Shown piece after piece: positions 24,138 to 36,271 of a stretch of 64,000 bases of DNA. Source of the stretch: Hedera helix. Taxonomy: Eukaryota; Streptophyta; Magnoliopsida; Apiales; Araliaceae. Under the pieces are notes generated by a model. The model made no database searches and was not told the DNA's origin. It saw nothing but the letters and a program-made list of their open reading frames with translations. Each line of letters opens with the position of its first letter. Within the stretch, counting starts at the first letter, position 1. The DNA is taken from positions 11,792,879 through 11,856,878 of the forward strand of contig OX359278.1 in assembly GCA_947179155.2 (NCBI GenBank), written 5' to 3'. Made by a program: the position numbers and the translations under genes.

Positions 24138-24931
24138 CTTGAGAATATAGTAGACCCATATATGGTCATTTAAAATTATATCTTGACCAAAAATGTTAAC
24201 TTTTTAGATTTATAATTCATTAGAGCATATATATATGTCCTCAATTTTATTCTTATGTTGCGATATGAGACTTCACTGTCATGTGATATCTTAATATTCT
24301 CTCATTTAATGTGTGATCTCTCCATCCACATCAATATCAAACTCTCCCTTGAATCTTTAACCATACACTTTTTTTTAGCATAGCCTATCACTTTTTCTAG
24401 TTGATGACTCACTCTCTTTAATATATTTTGTTTGATCTACCAATAGTCTTTGACAAGCCTATCAACGTCCCCTCTATTTGAAAAGCTTATCTCTCATGCA
24501 ATAACTCTTGTTTAATCTAATAAGAGTTTTCCCAAGAAAAATTCACCATTTATTCAAAGAGTACATAATTAATCCAACATTTATAACTCAATTGAGACTA
24601 GTTCATCATGTCTCTTAATTGACAAGCCCACACTATTCAATATCTACTCTCAAGCCAACCAAGAGTTAGTCTATGCAAGAAGGGTCTACCACATGCTCAA
24701 AAAATTATTTTTGTTCCTCCTACATAATACATACCATACCCATGACCTGAGCCCATAGTCATAACTCTGATATCAATTGTTAGGAATATAGTAGGCTCAT
24801 ATATGCTTAATTGAAGCATCTTGTCCCAAAAAGTTAACATATTAGATCTATGATTCATTATAATATATATGTTCTCATTGCTTTTTCTTATGTTTTGATA
24901 TAAAATTTTATTATCACGCAATACCTCAACA
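24138..24931 (-). mobile_element. TRIM-like miniature LTR element
   Basis: Two related terminal repeats of about 155 bp (24138-24296 and 24778-24931) share GAATATAGTAG, CATATATG, GTTAAC and a TTCTTATGTT block. Next to the right repeat the plus strand reads CTCTGATATCAAT (24765-24777). Its reverse complement resembles the initiator methionine tRNA primer site TGGTATCAGAG, so the element is in minus orientation. The interior of about 480 bp is noncoding. Size and layout fit a terminal-repeat retrotransposon in miniature; the left repeat is more decayed. Confidence 0.62.
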
Positions 24932-27900
24932 CTACCGAGAGACAAAGTAAATAAAAATAAATAAAACCTTGTTTAAGGTTATTACCGTTGTGTCGTAGTA
25001 ATAAGCTAAGTAATTTGGACTTCGTTATTGCGTGTACGTCTTCAGTACAACTTTTGTTTGGGGATGAAGATGTGTCGCTATCAGGTTTTCTTCAATAATG
25101 CCGGAGATCACCAAGTAAATCTCACCATGGTGAATCACTCTTACTATAAACCTTTGGCGTTTTATTTTATTTAAAGAACTGATATATATACTTGGTTGCG
25201 GTGCTAACTAATCTAAAATGCAGGCACATATTAGTTAACATGGAGTGATATATTATACAATTGCAGAAGCAAAAACATTGTTTCACGGTTAAAGATTGGA
25301 GTGCTTATGGTTTTGCTTTTGATTTTGAAAATATTTATCTTCCTTTTTTGGTTTTCCGAGATGTTGCGTAGAATTTGATTGTAATACAAACTCGTTGCAG
25401 CCCAATCCATATTTCTTGAATTTTTCACAAATGTATTATTTTTTATTTTAATGAAAATTTCTTTGCTAATAAAAAAGGCTTAAATACACTTTAAGTTTCT
25501 ATGAATTAAACCTTTTGGCCACCGATGAGTAATAATTGTGTAGAAAAATATAGGCGCATGGTTAGTGTGTGACGAAGAAAATAAAAGTAAAAAAATGGAA
25601 GCCAATAAAAGATATAAATTAAACACTTAAAAGACTTAATTTTTCAGATTGATACAAGACATTAAATATATTTGAAAGTAAAAAAAAATTGTAGACACGT
25701 AATTAGTGTATGATAAGGAATAAAGAAGAAAAATAAAGCAAAATTTCGGAGTCAATATAACGATATATACTGTTAAAACACTTAATTACTCTTTTATTTT
25801 GAGTCACGTGACTTATTTTGATAAGAAATTTTTAATACAATAGTCAAAAAGTTTTATTTATAGAAATACAGAGACATTAATATTTAATATCTTAAAGTCG
25901 AAACATTAGAGTTTAAAGTGTAAAAGGTGAAAAAAATAAATTTAAACCAATAAAAAGTACCTATGTTCTTGATGATTTTGTTGTACCAAGTGAAAAGGTA
26001 GAATAAAGAAACACAGATACATGGGGTGAACTCTCTCTGATCCTATTATAAGGCCAAGCCGAGCGGTGAAAAATTCACAGGCTACACAAATCATATAAAC
26101 ATTGTTTTGATGACAAAATTTTGAATTTGCAATGCACTCCCTCGCACACCAAGTCTTGGATGAAGTACTCAACTGTTTATCCAGGTTTACGCTCTGATTC
26201 AGAATGGTCATCCATGTTCTGAAAATGACACTTTTGTTCCTCTTGTACAAAATTTTTGCAATGTCGTTCCACCAGTTGCCTTTCCCGAATTACCGCTAAC
26301 TTTTAGTCATGTGTGGAGAAAAACAGTCGATATGTTATATATGTTAGGTACCAAAAATATGACGACCTTGCAAGAAGGTCCGGGCGAGCCAAGTATAATT
26401 AATTAATAAAATTAGACAAAAGAAGGTTCATAAAGAGGACACGTGGTATAGAGGACACGTACCAGAAGTTATTAAGTACTCCCTCTGTCTCAACATCGTC
26501 TCAAGTACAAGTTTTTATTATTATTTTAAATAATTTTAAATTAAATATTTATTTATTTTAAATAATATATTTTTTTATAATTATTTGTCTATAATATTCT
26601 TAATATTAATTGTCATATTTTTATTTTCTATACATATTTATGAATAATCACTAGTCATATGTAAAAATGACTAATTGTAAAAATGACTAATAACTATATA
26701 ATTAAATGAGAATTTAAATATAAATAATTTTATTATTTTTTTAATATATATAAAAAATTAATCAAGACTTTTATTCTCAAAATAAATAGTTATTAAGAGT
26801 TATTTCATTATGTTTGTAGTAGTGGGACACTTGTCTTCGTAGGATTTGTTTGTTTTCTAGTCGTAATATGTTTGCTTTTCTATAAATAGGAGTTGTACTT
26901 CTTTATATAAAAAAAAATTAAAAAAAATTGACAAACGAACTTATCAACATGAATACGTGAAGTATTTCTCTTACATTAATGACACTTATCTTAGGAGTAG
27001 ATTAACATATAATAATTCATCATTATAAAGGGCCCGTGTTTCCTTTATTGATCATTTAGGAGTAGATTAACAATAGGTTTCTCAACTTGTTTGTGAGATT
27101 TAATTACACGTAGGCATTGAACATTACAATCGCCACGTTCTTTAAATATTTGATCTCATCAAGTCAAGTATTTATTGTCGAAATAATTACGTAACGTCAA
27201 GGCGAAAATTCAATTCGTGGAATTTTACGCCCACAATACAAAATCCAAAAACTTCACTTAAACAAAAACAATAAATGAAAAGTTATTAAGCTTCAGAATT
27301 AATATAAAAAAAAACTCAATCCACTTAAATTTATTTAAATAAAGAAAAAAAAAATGCACTTAAATTTAAATAAATAAATTTAAAATTTGAGACACCAACG
27401 TTATCCCAATAATTCCAAATTTCAAACTCCGTTTTCACAAATGTTATGTTTGAATTAAAGGAATAAATGTAAGAATAGAAGTACTCATTTCTATAAAATG
27501 AAAAAAAAATTGTATTTAGTTGCTCTATTAGAATGGAATAAACCATTCATATCCCTCACAAATTTTTGAATTTTATTTCTTTAGAGAATGTATGGAATAA
27601 CTTATTTCACCTTAAATAGAATGAATCAATTCCACTTTTTATTCTATTCTTTTTCTATTTCATTATTTTACTCATTTTTTTTTATCCAAACATAAAAAAA
27701 ATGTTTTTGAACGTCAGCATAGTGTCTATATCTAGAAAGATGATATACGTAATGAAATTGTCCAAAGCATAGATGTATAACATTGACTTGCTCAAAGTCC
27801 TATAAGTTGAAAGACTAATTAACACAACTCATTTTCATTCATTGTATTCCCATATGAAACGGCAATGTCGTTCACGCGAATCACCTTTAGGAAAAATATC

Positions 27901-28697
27901 CTCAGGTTTCCGTACGTATATGGCCCCGCATGAAAAGTTCGACGACATATTCTTGTCCTCGCCATAGAAATTAAGAAGGATGAGTTTCTTGGAAACGGGG
28001 GGTGTCTGTTTACCACCAAATAGTCAAGACACCAGCGGACTACAAGAGCTCCAGCTTGAGCCGTCAATAATTTTTTTTTCCTACCTTTCTACTTTTATCC
28101 TTCCATGTAGGGTTCTTTTTTCGCCAACTAATTTTGAATAAATTATTGCAATGTTGAATTGAGTTGAGTTGAGCAGAGCAGATATACAAGTAAATATTGC
28201 AAAATAAAAGTTTTATTTAAATTGCATATACAATTTATTATCCTTTCATGAAAATTTTAAGTAACATACGTATCGTGTAGGAATTAAATGCGTAAACAAG
28301 CTAAAATGAGAAGGAAAAAAGAAGTATTAGTTGAATTACAAATCTGTCCTAATTTTAAGTTATCAAACAGTTTGAAAGTTATACATCAATTATCAAAATG
28401 AACACTTGTTTTTTTTTATAATAGTCACTTGTTGTCAATTTTATTCCTTAGAATCTATTATTTTTAATTTCGTGTTACGGACAAGTCATGAGCCTGTTTG
28501 AGTAATTAACTCGCATGTAGGTGTTGAGTATTAAATGAGCCAAGCTTTTTAGTAGTAATTCGTGAACTTAAACTCTACAGACTCGATCTCATTTATCTCA
28601 ATCAGAATAAATTAAAGTTCCAAGTAAGCTAGGCTCAAGCTATCGGCTCAAGTGGTCTGACTAGCTGATAGCTAGTCCATTTGAAGCCCTACTCCGT
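24932..28697. other. Intergenic DNA upstream of CRK-B
   Basis: No gene is supported. A sequence at about 26487 (TACTCCCTCTGTCTCAACA) resembles the left end of Stowaway-type MITEs, but I did not find the matching right end. A degenerate dispersed repeat occurs at about 25540-25640 and 25690-25790, with a related copy in CRK-B intron 3 (about 31740-31830). A minus-strand open frame at 27819-28067 has balanced composition but no recognisable domain. W-box cores (TTGACT) occur at 27783-27788 and, inverted, at 28022-28027, far upstream of the CRK-B start. Confidence 0.5.
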
Positions 28698-28703
28698 TAT
28701 AAA
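28698..28703 (+). promoter_or_regulatory. Candidate TATA box of CRK-B
   Basis: TATAAA lies 76 bp before the CRK-B ATG, a usual spacing for a plant gene with a short leader. No other TATA-like hexamer lies closer to the start codon. Confidence 0.5.
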
Positions 28704-28778
28704 GCATCAAAAAACATTTGATATTTCTATACTCATCACAATTTATTTCTCCTAGTACAAAATTAATAAATTGTGACA

Positions 28779-30316
28779 ATGAGTAGCATCCACAAAACCT
28801 TTATGGTAACTGCCTCTGTGCTTTGTTTGCTGCTCATCAATCTTAGTAGTACTCAGTCTCAATATGCACCTTTATACCTCTATCATTTCTGTACGAACCA
28901 AACAACATACACTCCCAATAGTACATTTCAATCTAACCTTGATACCGTGCTTTCTTCTCTTTCATCAAATGCTACTCGAAACAAGGGGTTTTATAACTCT
29001 TCCGCGGGTAGAGCTTCTCCAGATATAGCTTATGGCCTTTCTCTATGTCGAGGAGATGTTGCCAGTGATGTTTGTCAAGAATGTGTGCTGCAAGCTAGTA
29101 TAGAAATTGTAGAACGATGCCCCGACGCTAAAAAGGCAGTTATTTGGTACCCCGAGTGCATGTTGCGTTATGCTGACCGGTCTTTTTACTCCACCATGGA
29201 AGATGAACCTAGAGTTCGTCTGGTTAATTCCGCGGACATCCCTGAACAAGCTCGATTTCAGCTACTAGTCGAAAATACTATGAAGGACTTGTCAACTAGG
29301 GTATCATCAGACCAGCAATCATCAAATAATCAATATATAAAGGGGTTTGCAACTCAAATGGCTAACTTCACTAGTACACAACAACTATATGGACTAGTTC
29401 AGTGCACACCAGACTTATCTGGGGCCAATTGTAATAATTGCCTACAAGTGGCAATAGCTGCACTGCCACAATGTTGCTATGGAAAGCAAGGGGGTAGGGT
29501 TTTGATTCCAAGTTGTAATCTTCGGTATGAAGTGTACCCCTTTTACAACCTAACTAACGTGCCACCTTCTCCTTCTCCAGCAATACCTTCTCGGCCTCCG
29601 CCTCCACCTCCAAGCACTTTAACAAAGCCTCAAGGTAACTATAATAAATAGGCAAACACTGTTTCTTCACGTGTTTTTGTCAATGTAAAAATATCAAAAT
29701 CTCGTGTGAGAATTCAATTCCCAAATAGATACTATTAAATCTTTCAATCTATCTTATCCTCTATCCAAAAGACTAAAATTAAAATTGACTCCTGAGTTTA
29801 TCCACTTGTCATATTTTTGTTCATAAACTAGTTTGGATATTAATTAGTCAAAATCCTCTTCAAGGTACAACAAGTAGTGCAATCCAATTTTGTACTACTA
29901 ATTTTACCCCTAAAGGTAGAGTTTTGCTTGAATAATTATAAATGGCTTATGGGAGGAGTAGGTTAATTAATCAAAGTAAAGCCCCAAAACTTCACGTGGA
30001 ATTTTACATGACCAAAAACATTCCATGAGTTTATCACTTTGTGAAAATATGATACCTGACTTTATAATATAGCTAACAGCTTTACCTCGTAATGCAATTT
30101 TAGTTTGAAGGAAATGAAGGTGGAAAGAAATGGTCATTCTGACAAGCATTCCTTTATGAAGTTTGGTATGCTAAGTTTGGTTGGAATGATTATTCCAACA
30201 GAATTGTGTTTCATTTATACATTTAAATCGTTATTCCTTATGGGAGAGCAAGAAATTGTGATTCATCCAATGAGCAAAGAAATGGGAAAACAAATTAAGA
30301 AAAAAATTACTTTTAA

Positions 30317-30357
<41 letters not shown>

Positions 30358-30995
30358 GTTAGTTAGTTTTGTTTGTTAAGAATATTTTGGTCATTAAATT
30401 CTATTTCATTCAATTTCGATATCTTTTAAGTAACATACCAAATACATAAATAAATATTCGATTTCAATTCTATTATGATATGATTTCGAATTTAACCATC
30501 ATTTCATTCCATCTTAAAACGATTCCCTCCAACCAATTCAGAAGTTGATTGAATACTATCCCTTGTAATGCAAAATTTGTTGTTTATGCAGGGAAAGGAG
30601 GAATCTCATCAACAACAGTTGTTGCCATTGTTGCTCCAGTATGTGTTTCCCTGTTGATTTTCATCATAGGCTTCTGTTACCTAACTAGAAAAGCGAAGAG
30701 AACAAATTACGATTTTCAAGAAGCAAATGGTAAAGATAGATTGAAATATAAGCATATCTCTTAAATAGCATACCTCCTTAAGTAACATACCTTTAGCAAA
30801 ACGACGTCATTTTAAAGATTCTTTAATGGCATTTTCATAAATAAAATGAAAACAAGTGGAGTCGCGGAATGTCACATTATGTCACATCTTCTTTTAATAT
30901 TATATTTATAAAAAAAAGAATATTCAAAACGACGTCGTTTTGATAAATGTATGATATTTAAGAGAGACATGTTATTTAAGAGGTGTGTTTTAGAT

Positions 30996-31029
<34 letters not shown>

Positions 31030-31249
31030 GTTCAAGGGCATACTCCTTTAAGCGACGGACGGGGCGACAGTTTGGTCCGTCGTCATAGGTTCGTCTGTCG
31101 TTATAGCTTTTAGCGACGGACAACGTATAACGATGGACAAACATATAGAGACGGACGAACCTATGGCGACGGACCAAATCGTCGCTCCGTCCAATGCTAA
31201 AGAGAGTATACTTGATATTCTCTTTAAGAGGGTATGTCATTGAACCAAG

Positions 31250-31304
<55 letters not shown>

Positions 31305-33737
31305 CATTGTCACTTTTTCAGTGGTTTTAATTCACAAATTAATACTGAATAGAATTTTTAATTCTGCGTAGATGAGGATGAAATTACAAATGTAGAATCT
31401 TTGCAATATGATTTGGCCACAATTAAAGCAGCTACAAACAACTTCTCAGCTGATAACAAGATTGGTGAAGGAGGGTTTGGTGATGTCTTTAAGGTAAAGC
31501 TGAAAGTATTTATTGGGATATAATTTTTGCCATAATAAGTTCTGAAAGTTACAAACTCGTTGATTAAATTAACCTTTAAAATTTTCATATTTTAGAACTT
31601 AAACCTCAATATTTCAATTTTAATACATTAAATCTTAATTTTCCTAAATTTTTATAATAAAAAAAATTCATCCACCATGTAATAATTGGCCGGAGTGAGA
31701 ATATTTTGGATAATTTCACTTCTAAATATTTTTAGAAGTACGAAAATTTGTAGGCAAGTGCTTACTATGTGATGAAGAAAAAAAATTTAGCCAATATAAA
31801 TGATATATACCCTTAAAAGATGGGTTAAGTTTTAAAATGCAAAAAATAGAAGCTTTAAAGTGTATTTGAGACGAGACTTTTAAAAAGCTGGAATGCTAAT
31901 ACTTTATTTGATACTTATGAGTGTACATTTCTAGGGTGTTCTTGTTAATGGGCAAGAAGTAGCTGTAAAGAGGCTATCTAAAGGCTCGGGACAAGGTTCA
32001 GAAGAATTTAAGAATGAGGTCGTTTTAGTGGCCAAGCTCCAACATAGAAATCTTGTGAGGCTTTTGGGATTTTGCCTACAAGGAGTGGAAAAGATTCTCA
32101 TCTATGAATATATTCCCAACAAAAGCCTCGACTGCTTTTTGTTTGGTTTGGCTCTCTGAACTTGAATAGTAATTTAATCTCACATTTTAATATTAATTGT
32201 CTTGTGATCAGTTTTAGTTGGAAAATATGCATGTCAGATAGCCTTTTGAGATGTGCACAATGCTGAGTTATTACGTGATGCATGTTGAATATAAACAGAA
32301 GAACATATATAAACTCAAATTGAGTGGAAAAAAATATTGTGAAAAACAGGAAGTACTTTTAGGAATCTGCACCGGGTAAAAAAATTAGTCCAACAATTAA
32401 CCAAAAAATGAACTTTAAGGGCGACTATGACACCGTGTGTCATCTTGAAAGGACAGAAGTATCGTTTAGCCGCACTTCAATTTACAAGTTAAATTTCTTA
32501 GCCTATCTAGCTTTACTTTCTTCATTTCAAGTTACTAATTTTGAAGAAAATCATGATGATTGTAGATCCTGAAAGACAAAGACAGTTGGATTGGTCAAAA
32601 CGTTACAAAATTATAGAAGGGATTGCTAGAGGGATGATGTATCTTCACGAAGATTCTCGGCTACGAATTATCCATCGGGATCTCAAGGCTAGTAATATTT
32701 TGTTAGATGAAATTATGAATCCAAAAATTTCAGATTTTGGCATGGCAAGAATTTTTTGTGTGGATCAAACTCACGGAAATACAAATAGAATTGTTGGAAC
32801 ATAGTAAGTCTCTCTTTATACCCTATTCCTCATTGTTTGATCTGTATCGAAATGTCCTTAAACTGATACAAATACTATTGTAGAAATTTTGATTTTCATA
32901 GAATTACTTATCGATCATTGACAATCTAACTTGATGGAGTTTGATTTAGTGGTTACATGTCCCCGGAGTATGCAATGCATGGACAGTTCTCTGTGAAGTC
33001 AGATGTCTTCAGTTTTGGCGTCTTGGTTCTTGAGATCATTACTGGGAAAAAGAACACCAATTTCTATCAATCAGACAGTGCAGAGGATCTTCTCAGCTAT
33101 GTGAGTCTACACCAAACATTCATTATGATATCTATATTTCCTGTCTATGTATGTCACATGATCACCGTTCAAAAATAGACACATAACCCCATATACTCGC
33201 GAGACTAAGTGAAGTTAATTTTTCATCCAAGATGATTATTTTTGTGTTTCACTTTAAAATTATTCTACAAATATTTCAAACAATACCTCTTTATGTGTCT
33301 ATTTTTGAACCACAGATAGTGACCGTGTGAGATTTTGTCAAACTCTCAAACAGTCATCTGAATTTGACCCTATTTTCATTTGAACGACTCTTTTTTTTTT
33401 TTTTTAGGCATGGAAACAATGTAGGAATAACACTCCCTTGGAATTATTGGATCCTACTTTAACAAATTCTTACTCAAGAAATGAAGTCATTAGATGCATC
33501 AATATTGGGTTATTGTGCGTTCAAGAAGATGTGGACGCCAGGCCTTCTATGGAATCAGTGCTTATGATGCTTAACAGTTACTCTGTTACCATGGCCTTGC
33601 CTCAAGAACCCGCATTCCTCGTTCACAGCAGAACAGATTTAAAGACACTAGAAGGATTTAAATCAGATCAATCTACAAGCATCTCAATGCCATGGTCTGT
33701 TGATGAAGATTCGATTACTGGCGTTCATGCTAGATAA
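28779..33737 (+). CDS. CRK-B: intact cysteine-rich receptor-like Ser/Thr kinase
   Basis: This is a plasma-membrane receptor-like kinase of the DUF26 (CRK) family, whose members act in stress, immune and redox signalling. Exons are 28779-29634, 30592-30729, 31372-31493, 31935-32145, 32566-32803, 32950-33100 and 33408-33737. All introns are GT-AG and phases agree, giving 681 residues. The ATG at 28779 is chosen because the signal peptide (hydrophobic VTASVLCLLLINLSS) follows directly. Two DUF26 units show the C-8X-C-2X-C motif (CRGDVASDVCQEC; CTPDLSGANCNNC). A proline-rich linker precedes the transmembrane helix in exon 2. The kinase has GEGGFG, VAVKRL, HRDLKASN, DFG, a GTYGYMSPEYA activation segment and SDVFSFG, so it should be active. 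The last exon has RPSMESV and ends VHAR. It is a tandem paralogue of CRK-A; which CRK orthologue it is cannot be told. Confidence 0.95.
29635..30591. other. CRK-B intron 1
   Basis: This 957-bp intron between the ectodomain exon and the transmembrane exon is bounded by GTAACT and TGCAG. It contains a TA microsatellite at 30319-30352 and no recognisable mobile element. Confidence 0.8.
30319..30352. repeat. (TA)n microsatellite
   Basis: About 17 AT units in CRK-B intron 1. Further TA runs lie in intron 2 at about 30998-31025 and 31252-31300. Confidence 0.95.
30757..30992. mobile_element. MITE-like element in CRK-B intron 2 (first)
   Basis: The left end (CTCTTAAATAGCATACCTC, from 30759) and the right end, read in reverse complement (CTCTTAAATAACATGTCTC), form an imperfect inverted repeat. 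AAAACGACGTC boxes face each other inside it (30798 and 30928 region). No coding content. Confidence 0.5.
31029..31246. mobile_element. Foldback MITE in CRK-B intron 2 (second)
   Basis: Ends GGTTCAAGGGCATACTCC (31029) and, inverted, GGTTCAATGACATACCC (31246 backwards) pair. The interior is a long imperfect palindrome built from GCGACGGAC motifs, e.g. TTTGGTCCGTCG against CGACGGACCAAA. It lies between two TA microsatellites. The GACGG motif recalls the subterminal repeats of the CATTA element at 9953-19685, but the ends differ. Confidence 0.65.
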
Positions 33738-33811
33738 AAGTAATTTTTTGATCAACGAGTTTGTAACTCAATTGGTATAGACTTCTCCTTTCATGGGTAA
33801 TTATTCATGGG
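33738..33811. other. CRK-B 3' flank, probable 3' UTR start
   Basis: Short stretch between the stop codon and the hairpin element. It includes GTAACTCAATTGG (33764-33776), which resembles a tRNA-type A box and might be a SINE head, but no B box follows. Confidence 0.35.
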
Positions 33812-33935
33812 ACACATGTCAGGTAGTGCCCCACACAATTTATGTGTTGTCATTTCAGCACTTAAAGTAGACCATTTTACTTTAAGTGCTGAAATGACAG
33901 CACATGAATGGTGTAGAGCACCACGTGGTAGGTGC
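33812..33935. mobile_element. Hairpin MITE-like element 3' of CRK-B
   Basis: A perfect 22-bp inverted repeat (33848-33869 against 33878-33899, core TTTCAGCACTTAAAGTA) surrounds an 8-base loop. The pairing extends outward with mismatches through CACAT, AAT, GTGT and GCAC blocks on both sides, about 110 bp overall. It starts 75 bp after the CRK-B stop codon, so it may be in the transcript and would form a strong RNA hairpin. Confidence 0.75.
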
Positions 33936-34497
33936 CCCAGTAGTATTTAATAATTTTTTCCTTTCACGTGGTTGTTGGCATTAAATGTATTATTCTGTAG
34001 TTCATATATGCGACTTTAATTTGTATTTGTATTTGAATTATTATTATTATTTTTATGTTTAAGGTTATATACTCTATGCTCTCTGGTGAAAATGTGATAG
34101 AATAATATTTTATCTCTCAAAAATTATAAAATTGTTATTGACTTTTGAAGTGTTAATTTTAAATATTTTTTAACTCAAAATTGATAAGATTTTAATTAAA
34201 AACTTTATTATGAAACAATAAAACTTTTAATTAGTAATAATTTTTAGATTACTTATAAAATTCATCATTTTATTAATATAAATTAAATGAATTTGTGTTA
34301 ATTTTAAATTTAAAAATATTTTAAATTAATATCAAAAAGTCAATAGTAATTTTTTATTTGAATACAAAAGAAGTATTATCATTCAAAAATTTGTTGCAAT
34401 AATTAGAAACTCTTATATTCTCATATTGTTACCCCAATTTTACATCGTTTCTTGATATTTTGACTAGTCAATCCCTACCTCTGTGACGCTAGCCCTT

Positions 34498-34835
34498 TCT
34501 AAACCATAGAAAATTGACTTGGTAAAAGACTATAAGTTGGAAAAAGATGGAATTAGAAATTTAGACAAACAATGAAATTAGTAAAGGGCATTTAATTCTA
34601 TTAGACTTCACAAATTTGGTCCAAGCCCGCGGGTTGAGTCGGCCCACCCGTAAAAAATAGAAACTTTCTAAACTCTAGAAATTTGACGTGGTAGAAGACT
34701 ATAAGTTGGAAATAAAAATTTAGACAAACAATGAAATTAGTAGAGGGCATTTAATTTTATTATACTTGATAAATTTGGCCTAAGCCCACGGGTCGGGCTG
34801 GCCCGCCCATAAAAAATTGGGTTTTGAGCTTAATT
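34498..34835. repeat. Tandem duplication, two copies of about 170 bp
   Basis: The first copy at about 34498-34665 and the second at about 34668-34835 share GACTATAAGTTGGAAA, AATTTAGACAAACAATGAAA and a following GGGCATTTAATT block in the same order. Each copy ends in GC-rich sequence of the CGGGT/GGCCC kind. Confidence 0.75.
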
Positions 34836-36230
34836 TTTTTTAGCTCTTTGGTCATTTTGGTCCGGCTCAAATTTGTTCCGACCCGGGGGTGGCCCGTCCC
34901 GCAAATTTTTATTTTGCAAAATAATGTTTTTACATAGAGTTGAACTCATAACCTCAAATTTACCAAGGAAGTGCACAAATCAACTGAGCTACAAAAATTT
35001 GTTATTAAAAATTCAATATATATTTTTTGTTTGCATCTCCACCTGTTTTTCATACTTTTTTTTATCCAACTAGAGTCGAAACATTCATTTCACTCTTTCT
35101 TCCCTATCGGCTAATCTCTTTCACCTCTTTCTAAAACAACTCTCAAACTTTAGATTTCTAAACTTAAATCTAGTCAGATCTAAGAAGTTTTTACAAAAAA
35201 TACTTCAATTAATTATATTTTTTAGTCATCTTATATATAAATCTACGGTTTTAATTGTTGATTTTGGTAGACCAACTTCTCGTTTTGTTGCTATCTTGCA
35301 CCATTTGTGTTTATATTTCTCACATTCTAGATTTCTAGCTTCAAATGTTGTGTTTTCGTCAGGATATTATTTATTTTGTTATGATTGTGTTTGAAAAATC
35401 TGTTTTGGACTTTGGTGTTTATTAATTATTTATATCAATACGAGCTTGTGAGTTGTGACTATTGTTTGATGTGTTTATGTTTTAATTATGATTAGGTTGT
35501 ATGATTTGGATCGCCATTTGAACGGATTGATATGTTATGGGATACAAATTTTTAATTGAAATAAGTATTTAGTAGATAAAGTATTTAGTATACCTGTATT
35601 TGTATTTTTTTTTGGCTTATGTTTTTGCTTGAATTGAATCTGCAAATGGGTATGAGAATTTTCCGTTTACATGTTTTTTTATGGATGGTCAGCTGACTCA
35701 GCTCATTGATGGATTGCCCGATTGATGTGGGTTTCATTTAGCTTGTTTCTGATTCCGTTTTAGAAGTGATTTTAGAAGTTTAGTTATTGCAATCTTTAAT
35801 TTTCATGAAGGGGCAGCAATGATATGAAGTTTTATGATTACTGGGATAATAAAGATGCAAAAAGGAATAAGCTTTTTGGAATTTTGGTTAATATGGATTG
35901 GAAATTGCCTTGTTTTCTTCTTCACTTGGATTTACTGTAAATTCTGATGACTTTGAATGCATCGGAGATCAGTTTTTGGCAGATTGAAGATCAGTGGAGG
36001 TTTAATTTTTTAATGCATAATTGAAAAATGGTGGATGAAATTTTTGGCAGACTGAACATCAATAGTATGCTTTTTGTAAGTAAAAAAAACCCGCAGGCTG
36101 GCCCGTCCAACCCAGGCCACATGCCACATATTTTTAGTCCATAAAAACCTGAGTCATTTTAGCCCGGTCTGCTTGTGGCCCAACCCATTTGAACTGGCCC
36201 GACCCGTTTACCAGATCTAAATTCCATGTA
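34770..36230. other. Possible hAT-like non-autonomous element or repeat-bounded segment
   Basis: GC-rich blocks of GGCCCG and CCCGACCCG type occur at about 34785-34905 and at 36090-36215, enclosing AT-rich noncoding DNA of about 1.2 kb. Such blocks are seen near the ends of some plant non-autonomous DNA elements. I could not define termini or a target duplication. Nothing coding is recognised inside. Confidence 0.3.
34926..34998 (-). repeat. tRNA-like relic (SINE head or decayed tRNA)
   Basis: On the minus strand GTAGCTCAGTTGATTTGTGC matches a tRNA D-arm and A box, and about 25 bases later GAGTTCAACTC matches a B box and T-arm. The 5' TTTTTGT can pair with the 3' end. The anticodon arm pairs poorly, so a working tRNA is unlikely; a tRNA-derived SINE fragment or pseudo-tRNA is more probable. 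Confidence 0.4.
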
Positions 36231-36271
36231 TGCCAAAATAGACCCGCAATTCATGTCATCCACACAAATAA

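Noticed and set aside
25942..26250. Minus-strand open frame of 102 codons
   Set aside because: No recognisable domain, splice context or repeat; likely chance.
26487..26830. Stowaway MITE
   Set aside because: The left end resembles CTCCCTCCGTC but no matching right end with a TA duplication was found.
27819..28067. Minus-strand open frame of 82 codons upstream of CRK-B
   Set aside because: Base composition is more balanced than its surroundings, but I recognise no protein family and see no exon borders that would support a gene.
28773..28778. Upstream GTG as start of CRK-B
   Set aside because: Plant genes start at ATG; the ATG at 28779 directly precedes the signal peptide.
33764..33776. 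Second tRNA-like A box after CRK-B
   Set aside because: No B box at the right distance and no cloverleaf pairing.
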